Shown: in pieces, positions 11,801 through 20,600 of the stretch
Position numbering within the stretch: position 1 is the stretch's first letter
Layout of the letters: each line of letters begins with the position of its first letter
Origin: a virus
Virus record (IMG/VR): IMGVR_UViG_3300034106_006471
Span: 24,925 to 88,924 of that record
Reading direction: 5' to 3' (one strand)
DNA length: 64,000 nucleotides
Translations under genes and position numbers: made by a program
Notes under the pieces: model-generated
The model's database searches: none
What the model was told of the DNA's origin: nothing
Seen by the model: only the letters and a program-made list of their open reading frames with translations

Positions 11801-11893
11801 GGCGGAACTAGTTCAGGATATTGGAATTATGCTACAGCTAGTGATTCTTTACCCACTTGTGTTTTATCAAATAGCTTAGGTAACGGAATTTAA
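8831..11893 (+). CDS. Adhesin-like virion protein: Thr-Pro linkers, PPC-like domain, C-terminal permuted FGE domain
   Basis: About 1020 aa. GTG 8816 and ATG 8819 are also in frame, but ATG 8831 comes directly after the upstream stop and avoids overlap, so I chose it. Order by nucleotide: a structural N-terminal region (8831-10110), a Thr-Pro linker (about 10117-10325), a beta-sandwich resembling bacterial pre-peptidase C-terminal domains (about 10330-10740), a second Thr-Pro linker (about 10742-11035), and a C-terminal FGE-sulfatase-like domain (about 11040-11893). In that domain the half with MNGNVWEWTE, GGSW and IGFRV precedes the half with VTNSEYAEFLN, PVVFVNWYNAARYCNWL and EWQKAAFY. Its last domain closely matches the - strand gene at the right edge. 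Inferred role: host recognition at the end of a flexible stalk. Confidence 0.7.
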   Translation: MFIQAKRYGVLEAACGIQVFFEKIIPRPTKIANIINATRVNSVSTITLNRLIESVSKNQRITIAQSTNAPSDIIPIPDSFIGDFTTTSSIEVVESNNLSLTFDQNLPNTQGLSGQVMTGDLYKQSNIAPSDQYLIQFFIETKTPSSAEATVNPSSYIVGGYENFIPSTVLNVVSRYSKSVKILLKMVIKDYKSNTLLRTEYQEIIVSDASSKPCEIIYEKPIDTNFYELNKKNNWSYFHDGYLLAEFIPDKYHKDIIIKLIKKNNRLLPNRSDKDRIRIIADPIKLQDKQTTIDKIRNAVLDMYGTISNSIAIANLGNKSYDIIVENKLAKPEDFQDLIVDIVPPVTGTNIKFSEVATAENYTQDLASIPKISILKWNNYGIGELHYNSRIYDNDSILVNISGDITASLSGTISDITNGVNYLSTLYIQPTPTPSNTTTPTVTPTITATSTTTPTITPTITPTETITPSPTETITPTPTETITPTPTETITPTPTSTELPISINVVVHDESRDGPLSNSPNSPTSVFLISGNSRVVGSVGGNSDYFNFQIDSNHILNSISLVNYVSLDSIAWIGIQSGLSWTAGDNPNLMLDQQHFGSDDINNNILTNATPLSSGVYVIRIQQLGSEALYNLNFELVAAPTSTPTITPTITSTPTTTLTVTPTNTISPSLTPTNTITSTQTPTNTPTLTTTPTPTTSSMINVLPTVTPTITPTSSLTNTPTITLTTTPTITPSVSSIIFRTSNTANYNNCASWDNLSGNVTSVGTNGKGSSYGIHDMNGNVWEWTERLWNAGARGVKGGSWNSIDNRLLRTYEGIQQPTTVLNQIGFRVGSFVLNNLNNFIVISDSENINDDSGIGNVDYIYSIGRFLVTNSEYAEFLNNIAALDTFEVYDINMNGNRGGIIRSGISGSYIYTVKNNYQNKPVVFVNWYNAARYCNWLHNSKPTGNQNNSTTENGAYQLTGNTNSPNRTINAQFFIPNGNEWQKAAFYKAGGTSSGYWNYATASDSLPTCVLSNSLGNGI
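10217..10312 (+). repeat. Four degenerate 24-bp tandem units coding for a Thr-Pro linker
   Basis: Units at 10217, 10241, 10265 and 10289 each encode the eight-residue pattern TETITPxP. They differ mainly at third codon positions, so the repeat looks conserved at the protein level rather than freshly expanded. Confidence 0.8.
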
Positions 11894-11895
11894 TT

Positions 11896-14800
11896 ATGCA
11901 ATATAATAACTATGCTCATATAGAATTAAAAATTATTTCTAAAAATAAAAATACTATCGGAAATAGTGCAAATTATAAAAATTTAGCAAAATGGAATGAT
12001 TCGTATGAAGGGAATGTTACTTCTGTAACATCTAATGGAGATCCTAGCTATTATGGATTATATGATATTAGTGGTCAGGTATATGAATGGACAGAAACTA
12101 GTAGCACAGAACATAAAGAATTAAAAATATGCAGAGGAGGATGCTACGCTGACACTAATCCAGCTTCTTTAAGTAAAAACAATAGAAAGAAATTTCATTA
12201 TGACAGTATGTTAAATGAAGGATTTTTTGGTTTTAGAGTAGCATCAATCAATACTTCTGATATTAATATATTAAATTATTTGGTACCAGTAGCTGATGAA
12301 CAAAATATTCCTGATAATTGTGCAAATAATTCTATTGGTCAAGTTAATTATACTTATGGAATAAGTAGTCGTTTAATTGATAATTCTAGATATTGCGAAT
12401 TTCTAAATTTTGTAGATCCAGAAGGATCCAATAACTATCAGTTATATGATGAAAGAATGGGATCAAGTCCAATAGGAGGAATTTTATATATAAAATGTAA
12501 TGAGATCGGGAATAAGTATATTGTGAAAAGTATGATGACAAATAAACCAGTAACTTTTATTAAATGGAAAATGGCAGCAAGATATATTAACTGGTTAAAC
12601 AATGATTTATCCTCTATAAATCTTGATAATGGAACATATAATTTATTATCAGACAATATAGTGCGTAGTCCTGATGCTAAATATTTTTTACCAAGTGAAG
12701 ATGAATGGTACAAAGCGGCCTACTATGATCCTAATAAGAATGGACCAAATAAGCCAGGATATTGGAATTATGGAACAAAAAGTGATAATGACCCTTTAGC
12801 TATTCTGTGTAATGACTACGGAGATCCTACAGGGATAGAAGGTCTTCAGGACTCTGTTAAAACTTTTCCTATATTTGTTAATAAAAATTATGATATATCT
12901 AAAGATAATCTATGTCCCAGTATAAGTATTTCTGGACAAAATATTATACCATCAGGACATATCCATACTGTAAATAGTACAATTACAAATTTAAAGTATG
13001 GTATGGCTTACTCTTATAATTTTGCCTCGTCTTTTGCTAATTGGCCATGCAAAATTACCCCATTATCAGGAATTTTTACAGCATATGGGGACACTCAAGA
13101 GATAAATGCTATTTTAGAATTTTGTCCTAAAAATTATGATGATATAACTATTTGTAATAGTAATTTAGCCTACCATAATGTTAATGAAAAAACCAATAAT
13201 AGTTTAATTAATTTAGAACTTAAAGTTGTTAGTAATAATTGTATTGATGGATCTAGGTCCAACCTATTGATAGAGTCTAGTGGATTACCATCTATTGTTT
13301 CTAGGAATAAATATCTTAATATTAAATTTTTAGATTCTGAAGATAATACAATTACAGTTTCAGGTAACTTATGCTGTGAACCAATACCTATAGTAGTTAG
13401 TATGAGTGGACATAAACCAGGAGATCTATATACTTATGAATTATCATCATCCTCTCCTAGTGTTAAATTAATTCCTCATACAGGAATAGTTTCTTTTGGT
13501 AGCGGAATTGGTAAAATAACATCTTTTGCGATAGGTTTAAATAATAACGTATCGGTACTCTCGGCCAGAGTAAATAAGAAGAACAGTGCGGATATAGCTA
13601 GTTCTGATCAGGTATTATTACAATGCATAAGAGATTGCGCCAAGAGTTGCGATAATCATGCTAATTTTGACAATAAAGCTAAGTGGGGTATTTGCGTCCC
13701 AGATTGTTCTAATGTTTATAATTCTCCAGTAAGAAATTCTGCTAGTGTTACTACTGTAGGGACTAACGGAGGACCTAGTGAGTATGGAACATACGATATG
13801 GATGGTAATGTTTGGGAGGCGGTACATTCAGCAAATCTTAACGCTAATCCTGCTTCTTTTAAACTAAGAGGAGGTCATTTTGGCTCATCTCAAATAGGGA
13901 AAAATGTTAGTTCAGTATACAACAACCTAAGTGCTGATAATATTAGTTTTAGAGTAGGATCATATACCAATCCTTATAATTATGTTAATATGGTTCATGT
14001 TGCAGATATAGGAAGTTTACCATCTGGAAATAAACCTGATTCCAATGGTTTTGGTAGTGTTCCATATACATTTAAGATGAGCAAGTACCCTGTAACAAAT
14101 GATGATTATGTATCATTTCTTAATAATGTGGCATCAACAGGAATAACTTTAACTCAATCAAATTATGTTTATGATAGCGCTATGAGCGGTTGTTATGGAG
14201 GTATAAATAGAGTTCCAAATGGGAATAATTTTTCATACTCTGCTCAACCATGTATGGGTAATAAGTCTGTGAGATTTGTTAATTCATATGGTATTCTTAA
14301 ATATATTAATTGGTTGAATAATAATAAACCCAACGGATGGAATACTTCCAATAGTGGAACATATTTACTTAATTCTGATGGAGTAATAACTTCTGGAAAC
14401 AGATCTACTTGTGCCGAATATTTCTTACCTAGCGAAAATGAATGGTATAAAACAGCTTATTATAAGGGAGGAAATACTAATAATACTAATGCTAATTATT
14501 GGACTTATGCAACAAGATCTAATGTGGATCCAGAATCTGTAAGAGCTTCTGACTGCGGAGATGGTATCAAAGAAGATTGTGAACCCGAACCCATTCCAAC
14601 AACTACTGTTACTCCAACGAAAACAGAAACCCCAACAGTTACTCCAACAAGAACAGCAACCCCAACAGTTACTCCAACAAGAACAGCAACCCCAACAGTT
14701 ACTCCAACAGTAACGACAACCTCAACAGTTACTCCCACAGTAACGACAACCTCAACAGTTACTCCCACAGTAACGACAACCTCAACAGTTACTCCCACAG

Positions 14801-15642
14801 TAACGACAACCTCAACAGTTACTCCCACAGTAACGACAACCTCAACAGTTACTCCCACAGTAACGACAACCTCAACAGTTACTCCAACAGTAACGACAAC
14901 TCCAACCAATACTGTTACTCCAACTAAAACGCTAAATTGTAATAATTGTAGTAATAATCTTATATTGAATGGAGATTTTGAACAAGGATCTCTAGGAGGT
15001 CCTACGGGTATAGGAGGAACAGTAACTAGTTGGTCCCTAAGCGATTATTCTGTAATTCGCTCATTATCCTATAGTCTTTCACAAGAACCATTAAATAGAT
15101 GGATAGCCTTGGGCAAGTGTGAATTATTGGTTGTAGCTGATCAAAATCTGGTCCAAATACGAAAGGGATCTATTCAACAATCGATAAGTGGTCTTACTAC
15201 AGGACAATCGTATATTATTAATTTTAAATTAACAGGGTTTCTTTATAGTAACCCAGAACTAAGTGGACCTTATTCATCACCACCATCATGTTTACTATCG
15301 GTAATAGGAAATAACACAGTAAGTCAAAATTATACTGTTAATTCACCTTGTGGAGTAAGCACGCCGCAATCATATCAGAGTATGGGTTGGCTTGATAAAA
15401 GTTATGTCTTTACAGCAGACAGGTCATTCATAACAATCAAATTTGAAAACTCGAACTCGTGTTCTACTAATTGTGATTGTTGCATGCCCGCTATAGACTG
15501 TGTTTGTATAACACAAATAACACCAACTGCTACTCCAACTAATAGTGAAACTCCTACTACTACTCCAACTAATACTCTTACTCCATTTTTAACGCCATCA
15601 ATTACTCCAACAAATAGTTTGACTCCCACAAAAATAAATTAA
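11896..15642 (+). CDS. Adhesin-like virion protein: two permuted FGE domains, Thr-Pro repeat, jelly-roll domain
   Basis: 1248 aa, starting 2 nt after the previous stop. Domain order by residue: FGE-sulfatase-like domain 1 at about 20-310; a beta-rich Ig-like middle at about 315-585; FGE-like domain 2 at about 585-890; a Thr-Pro tandem repeat at about 900-1012; a Cys-containing jelly-roll-like domain at about 1013-1208 that opens with LILNGDFEQG, the usual opening of CBM4/9- and DUF642-like carbohydrate-binding domains; and a short Thr-Pro tail. In both FGE domains the (GxVxE)-(RGG)-(FR) half comes first and the LPSExEWYKxAYY half second. The combination of lectin-like folds and mucin-like linkers points to a surface-exposed binding protein. 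There is no Shine-Dalgarno of note, so translation may depend on the upstream gene. Confidence 0.7.
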   Translation: MQYNNYAHIELKIISKNKNTIGNSANYKNLAKWNDSYEGNVTSVTSNGDPSYYGLYDISGQVYEWTETSSTEHKELKICRGGCYADTNPASLSKNNRKKFHYDSMLNEGFFGFRVASINTSDINILNYLVPVADEQNIPDNCANNSIGQVNYTYGISSRLIDNSRYCEFLNFVDPEGSNNYQLYDERMGSSPIGGILYIKCNEIGNKYIVKSMMTNKPVTFIKWKMAARYINWLNNDLSSINLDNGTYNLLSDNIVRSPDAKYFLPSEDEWYKAAYYDPNKNGPNKPGYWNYGTKSDNDPLAILCNDYGDPTGIEGLQDSVKTFPIFVNKNYDISKDNLCPSISISGQNIIPSGHIHTVNSTITNLKYGMAYSYNFASSFANWPCKITPLSGIFTAYGDTQEINAILEFCPKNYDDITICNSNLAYHNVNEKTNNSLINLELKVVSNNCIDGSRSNLLIESSGLPSIVSRNKYLNIKFLDSEDNTITVSGNLCCEPIPIVVSMSGHKPGDLYTYELSSSSPSVKLIPHTGIVSFGSGIGKITSFAIGLNNNVSVLSARVNKKNSADIASSDQVLLQCIRDCAKSCDNHANFDNKAKWGICVPDCSNVYNSPVRNSASVTTVGTNGGPSEYGTYDMDGNVWEAVHSANLNANPASFKLRGGHFGSSQIGKNVSSVYNNLSADNISFRVGSYTNPYNYVNMVHVADIGSLPSGNKPDSNGFGSVPYTFKMSKYPVTNDDYVSFLNNVASTGITLTQSNYVYDSAMSGCYGGINRVPNGNNFSYSAQPCMGNKSVRFVNSYGILKYINWLNNNKPNGWNTSNSGTYLLNSDGVITSGNRSTCAEYFLPSENEWYKTAYYKGGNTNNTNANYWTYATRSNVDPESVRASDCGDGIKEDCEPEPIPTTTVTPTKTETPTVTPTRTATPTVTPTRTATPTVTPTVTTTSTVTPTVTTTSTVTPTVTTTSTVTPTVTTTSTVTPTVTTTSTVTPTVTTTSTVTPTVTTTPTNTVTPTKTLNCNNCSNNLILNGDFEQGSLGGPTGIGGTVTSWSLSDYSVIRSLSYSLSQEPLNRWIALGKCELLVVADQNLVQIRKGSIQQSISGLTTGQSYIINFKLTGFLYSNPELSGPYSSPPSCLLSVIGNNTVSQNYTVNSPCGVSTPQSYQSMGWLDKSYVFTADRSFITIKFENSNSCSTNCDCCMPAIDCVCITQITPTATPTNSETPTTTPTNTLTPFLTPSITPTNSLTPTKIN
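14611..14910 (+). repeat. Ten 30-bp tandem units coding for a Thr-Pro-Val linker
   Basis: The 30-bp period runs from 14611 to 14910. The five units from 14731 to 14880 are identical, the unit at 14701 differs from them by one base, and the two at 14641 and 14671 form an identical pair of a variant. Each unit encodes ten residues (TPTVTTTSTV or close). Exact copies inside a gene whose other repeats have diverged suggest recent slippage or unequal recombination. Confidence 0.95.
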
Positions 15643-15786
15643 AATATTATGCATTCTTCTAAAATAAATAAAAATAATATATACTATATCAGAGAAGTGA
15701 GTACAGATTTTTTGCTAAACAATAGTGATATTGTAACCATGATGATATCATAAATATACGAAGAAACCCACACAAGATTAAAAAAT
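15643..15786 (+). other. Intergenic gap with a doubtful 34-codon ORF
   Basis: A possible reading frame runs from ATG 15649 to TAA 15753 (34 aa, starting MHSSKINKNN). There is no convincing Shine-Dalgarno and no recognisable motif. The region is very AT-rich. I see no clear terminator hairpin or promoter in it. Confidence 0.2.
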
Positions 15787-17646
15787 ATGCATATTAACAA
15801 TCTACTCAATACTGATACTTTTTTAGATGATTTTTATGCATTCTCGGCTGGAAACAGACCTGTTGAGATTAAGTGGAATAATACATCTATTCACACTATA
15901 ACTGGACCAACTCCTTTTGTTGATATTTCTAGAACTTTCGAAGATAGTAGTTCTACAGTTCCTAGTATTGTTATTGATAATATTACTTTAAGTGGTAAAA
16001 TTATCAAAGAGTCTGGAGCTGGTATCTCTTATGTTATGAGCGGTATTAGTGGGTTACAAAATCTATTTAGTGGATGCCCCACATCAAAATTAGATATTAT
16101 TTGTGATTCTAATACTTTATTTAGTATAAGTGGAGCTAGAGTAAAGGATATTTCTTTTAGCAAAACAGAAGATAATTGGGTTAGAAGTGCTGATTATACT
16201 ATTTCACTAGAGCGTAGAACAGCAATTAATAGTCAGGAACAAGTAGAAGATAAATCAGAATCTTGGAGTATAGAACCACTAGATGATATAATATATACAA
16301 ATTTTACTAGATCTGTTGATGCTAAAACAGAAAATACTCCAAGTCCTTTTCGTAGTGCGGGCAGTAGTAATGCTGTTGGAGGAGGTCGTTTTGGGGGTAA
16401 TTCTTTACAAATATTTAATTTACCACAATACAGAATATCCAGAAGACTATCGGCTAAGGGAATTCCTATCGCAACAGGATCGAATTGTTCAACTAGTTCT
16501 ACTGAAGTTCTTAAAGTTGCCCTACAGTCTGCTAAAAAGTGGGTACAACAACAAAGTTCTGGTACATTTAGTGCTAGTGGTTCTATTTATTTAGTTAATC
16601 CATATGCAAATACTTGGCTATATAATCATGTTAGAACCGTAAATGCTGATGTATATAATTCTACTTACGAAATAAATGATTCTTGGCTAGCAATGCCGTC
16701 TGGCATACCATATACAGAAACTTTTACTATAGATGCTTCAACTGATGCTGAAAATAATAAAACGGTCAGAGTTGCTGGGAATATTCAAGGATTAAGCTTA
16801 ATGCCATCCGGAAACATGAACCATTCACCATTAAGCGGCACTAATTCAAATGAGATCAATTTATCTTATAGCATGAATGCTGGAACTAGTCAATCTTTAT
16901 CTTATCCAAATGCTGGGGCAGGAAATAGTCAAATAACAACTATGGATGATTTTAAATACAACAATGCTTTACAGGCTTGGATGAAAGATATTAAACCATA
17001 TCTTTATAGACGAGCATGTTCAGCAATAAATAGCGAAGACAGAACATATGAACCTATTAATAATTTGGAACCATCAAACCCTCCTCCTAATCCAATTTAT
17101 ACCAGAGAATCATTACTAAATGTTACACCAACAAGTACCAGCGAAGGACACGATCCTATTAAAGGAACTATTTCTTATAGTCACGAATTTAATAATAAGC
17201 TACAATTGATTGCAGGAACCCTTAGCGAAAATATAAGGATAAGTAATACCGCACCCACAGACAGCATACAAGAAATACAAGTAATAGGCAGAGCTTTAGG
17301 TCCTATATTATTTAGCGCAGGACGAACAAATGCTAGAAAAACAATTTCGGTGGATATTGTTGTATCTAAACCAACAGGCATAAAAGGCACATTAATGTCA
17401 GAGACTGTTTGCCCTATGTATACTGGAGGTTTTCTTTGGACAACAGTAAATCAATTAATAAGCGGAAATGCTCCATTTGCTAATAGAACAACTAGTTTTT
17501 TTGATAATGCTACAAGCCAAACAGATGGATCAGTATTTAAGGAAAGTGATAGCGAAGATTGGAGTCCTACAGATGGAAGATATAGCAGAAGCGTAAGCTG
17601 GATTTATCAGCAATGTTCAACAAATAAATTTTATTTAGATCATTAA
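15787..17646 (+). CDS. Virion structural protein (tail/baseplate, unassigned)
   Basis: 619 aa with a beta-rich, Ser/Asn-rich composition and no signal peptide or membrane segment. About residues 15-160 read like a compact beta domain (including VEIKWNN, SYVMSGISGL and NWVRSADYTISLERR). A Gly-rich stretch (SAGSSNAVGGGRFGG) near residue 195 may be a flexible linker. The C-terminal half contains PIKGTISYSHEFNN and a likely second beta domain. Its place between adhesin genes and two giant tail proteins, on the same strand, supports a tail or baseplate role. I do not recognise the family. Confidence 0.5.
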   Translation: MHINNLLNTDTFLDDFYAFSAGNRPVEIKWNNTSIHTITGPTPFVDISRTFEDSSSTVPSIVIDNITLSGKIIKESGAGISYVMSGISGLQNLFSGCPTSKLDIICDSNTLFSISGARVKDISFSKTEDNWVRSADYTISLERRTAINSQEQVEDKSESWSIEPLDDIIYTNFTRSVDAKTENTPSPFRSAGSSNAVGGGRFGGNSLQIFNLPQYRISRRLSAKGIPIATGSNCSTSSTEVLKVALQSAKKWVQQQSSGTFSASGSIYLVNPYANTWLYNHVRTVNADVYNSTYEINDSWLAMPSGIPYTETFTIDASTDAENNKTVRVAGNIQGLSLMPSGNMNHSPLSGTNSNEINLSYSMNAGTSQSLSYPNAGAGNSQITTMDDFKYNNALQAWMKDIKPYLYRRACSAINSEDRTYEPINNLEPSNPPPNPIYTRESLLNVTPTSTSEGHDPIKGTISYSHEFNNKLQLIAGTLSENIRISNTAPTDSIQEIQVIGRALGPILFSAGRTNARKTISVDIVVSKPTGIKGTLMSETVCPMYTGGFLWTTVNQLISGNAPFANRTTSFFDNATSQTDGSVFKESDSEDWSPTDGRYSRSVSWIYQQCSTNKFYLDH

Positions 17647-17670
17647 TTAATTTAACTTTATAAAGTATAG

Positions 17671-17676
17671 TATAAT
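17671..17676 (+). promoter_or_regulatory. Possible -10 element (TATAAT) before a giant tail gene
   Basis: A perfect TATAAT lies in the 41-nt gap, just ahead of a GAGG Shine-Dalgarno and the ATG at 17688. No good -35 hexamer is visible at 16-18 nt spacing and the leader would be very short, so this may only be AT-rich chance. Confidence 0.22.
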
Positions 17677-17687
17677 AGAGGACAATT

Positions 17688-20600
17688 ATGCCCCAGTGCT
17701 CAAATAGCTCTAATAATATTTTAGCTCAACAAATGTTTTTAGGAGCTAGTATTAGTTCTTTTTCTTGTAATAATGGGTGGGGTGGAAGCACATCATCGTT
17801 AAATATTGAACTAGTTAATGATTTTGGATCAGCAGGAATGTGTTATGCAACAAATACAGATATTCCTGATCGAAATGTTATTGTAGTTAGTGGATCTGGG
17901 TTTGATCAGGATGATCATTTTTATACCTGTGAAGGAGACAATTGTTATGTTGATGAAAAAGGTAACGCTTATGACGAAAATGCTGGAAGCAAACAGCGTA
18001 TAATTCCTGGAAAAGTTTATCATTTTTTAGGAGCTGACGGCTTAAAGGCCAGATACTGGCGCAAACATGATCCTGGTTTTTTTGGAGATGCTACATTAAT
18101 AGATACAGAAGGAGTATACAATCCTAGTATTCGTAATAATCCATTTAAATATAATATTATAGGAGTTCCAGCTTATTTTCGTTATGGATATTTTACATTT
18201 GGAGGAATTATTCAATCTTGGGAAAAAACTCTTAATACCGGACCAGGAACATATACTGTTAATTTAGTTTCTGCTGATGATCTTCTTAGTCGTTGTTACA
18301 TGATTTTAGATAATTATATTGGATCTATTTTCAGTAAATTTACTAGCAGTACTGTTAACATACCAGGATTTAGTGCTGTTCAACCAGGAGTACCTACTAA
18401 CTATACTGGTAATATGGCAACTTTTCTTGGAAATTTAAAAGAAGGTAATATTCCTAATGTTTTTAATGTATATGGGTTTTTAGAAAACTATGGTTTTGGA
18501 GTTTCAGAAAAAAATGACCAAGGAATTCCTATATCTTTTATTATAAAATCTTTGTCTGTTCTTACATCATCTAATAATAAAGATTTGTCTAATCAAGCAG
18601 CTTTTTCTCCTTTTGGAAGAATAATAGCTCCTATTCCTTTAACAGACAATGGTAATCCTATTCCTATTGATCAAACTTTTAATAATTATGGTTTTGGTAT
18701 ATGTGATATTGTTACTAGCAATGATAACATAAATCGTTGCGAATTTATTCTTGATCTTTCAGAATTACCGGTGCCTCCCAAAGATGTTAGGTTAGACACT
18801 AGCAATACACACATTTCTGTATTAGATTTCATCAGGCAAGTTTGTGATAAGACTGGTAGAGATTTTTATACTACAATTATTAGAAAAAATAGTTTAAACG
18901 TGATAAAAATCAAAACTATCAATAGAACACAACCAGTACAGTCTAATTCTGTATCTTCTATAATCCAAAGTTTAACTAATTCAAATATTCCAACAACAGC
19001 AGCATCAGTAGGACAAGAACACAATACAGCAACACCAAAAGTTCTATACATAGGAGCTAAACAGCAAAGATTGTATCAGACTAAAAATTATTTGTTGGGA
19101 TATTTACAGTCTAGCTATGTTTATAATCCAATATCAGGAGATTTTATTAAATACAAAGATATAGGAAGCTGTAAAATCCCTTCAGCATATTCTACGAGAA
19201 ATGTTACTTTATCAGAAAAAATTTTTCAAGATAATCCAGATATATCGAATATTTTTACTCAGGAGCAAAAATTTACAGAATCCGATCCTGATCTTAGTGA
19301 TACTCTATTTTTCGATAACGACGTGTCTGACAACCCTACTGAGCCAAGAGTAGGCAATTATGATGTAACTATAAAATATGATGATAATAGTTTATCTTCT
19401 GATAGTAATATTAGATATATTCCACTAAATAAAAATAGTATTAGTCCATTTTTTGGCTATACTTTTGATCAGTCTATTGATATAGATATGTCAGATGGTA
19501 ATACTTACAGATTTATTAGGCCAGTATATTATGATATTTGGACAGGACAATTGGCTGTTAATATGTCTATCTCAGAGTTGCCCGTGTTGTCAATAGGAAG
19601 AATGCCACCCGTAGGTACATACCAACAATCTGCTGGTTTACCATCTTCTACAGGTTCTGGAGTGGTAGGAGCAGAAAATGGACAAGGAATCGCATCAGGC
19701 TCAAATCAATTGGATCCACCGTCACAAGACCAAGTTAGAATAGAAGATGATGCAATATCAACAACGCCTTCAAGAACAGTAACTCGTCCAGTTATTGATT
19801 TTATTATTACAGAAAGCGAAATGAGAGCAGCAATGAAAGGGTGGGAAAATTATTTAGCTTACTGTACCGCAAAATTAAGTTTTACCAAACCAGACTTATT
19901 TTTAATGCTTGTATATACTTATACACGTATGGGTAAGCTTATAGGTCCTACCAATCCTGTTGTTGATATTAATATTGGTAATGGAGTTCTTGGAAGTAGT
20001 TCTCAACCAGTATCAAATCTTAATGTTTCTGGGGAAGCAAAACAACCTTCCGGAAATGATCCTCCAAAATCAACATATAAACAATTGGGAATAAATTTTA
20101 ATTTGATGTTAAATCATGAATTTATTAAAGATTTGCAAATTATCTCAAATTTTATTGCACAAATAGGAGACGAATACTATGGTAAAAAATATTTGGTAAG
20201 ATTACCAACCGTTAGATCTTATAGAGATAGACAAAATCCTGATATTCAGATTCCTGCTGGGAGCAATAATATTTCTGTATATCAAGGTAGTGGAAAAATT
20301 TATTTTGATTACGAACCAGTAGATGGGGCTTGGGAGGAACATGGTAATTATATAGATGGAGAAATAGAAGTAGGAAGTGCAAATTATTATAAATTAATAG
20401 ATAATAATAATCTTATTAAGCCTCTGCTAGGATATAATGCTTCTTATAATAAGGATTTTGCTACAACAGCATGGTGTAATGTTAGTCTCGAAGATAAGAA
20501 AAAGGCTATTTTAGCTTCTATGCTTCCAACAACGCCTCTAGGAGAAGCTATAGCTTTAAGAAATAGAATAGGTCGCGCTCTCGGAGAATGTGGTACTAAA

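Noticed and set aside
10900-12000. Diversity-generating retroelement acting on the C-terminal FGE (C-type-lectin-like) domain
   Set aside because: The target-type fold is right, but I find no reverse transcriptase in any frame and no template/variable repeat pair. The two near-duplicate domains differ mainly at third codon positions, not at adenines of one strand. A retroelement outside the window cannot be excluded.
14505-14909. Antisense ORF of valine-rich repeats on the - strand
   Set aside because: It is the reverse reading of the Thr-Pro 30-bp repeat; the + strand frame continues into real domains on both sides.
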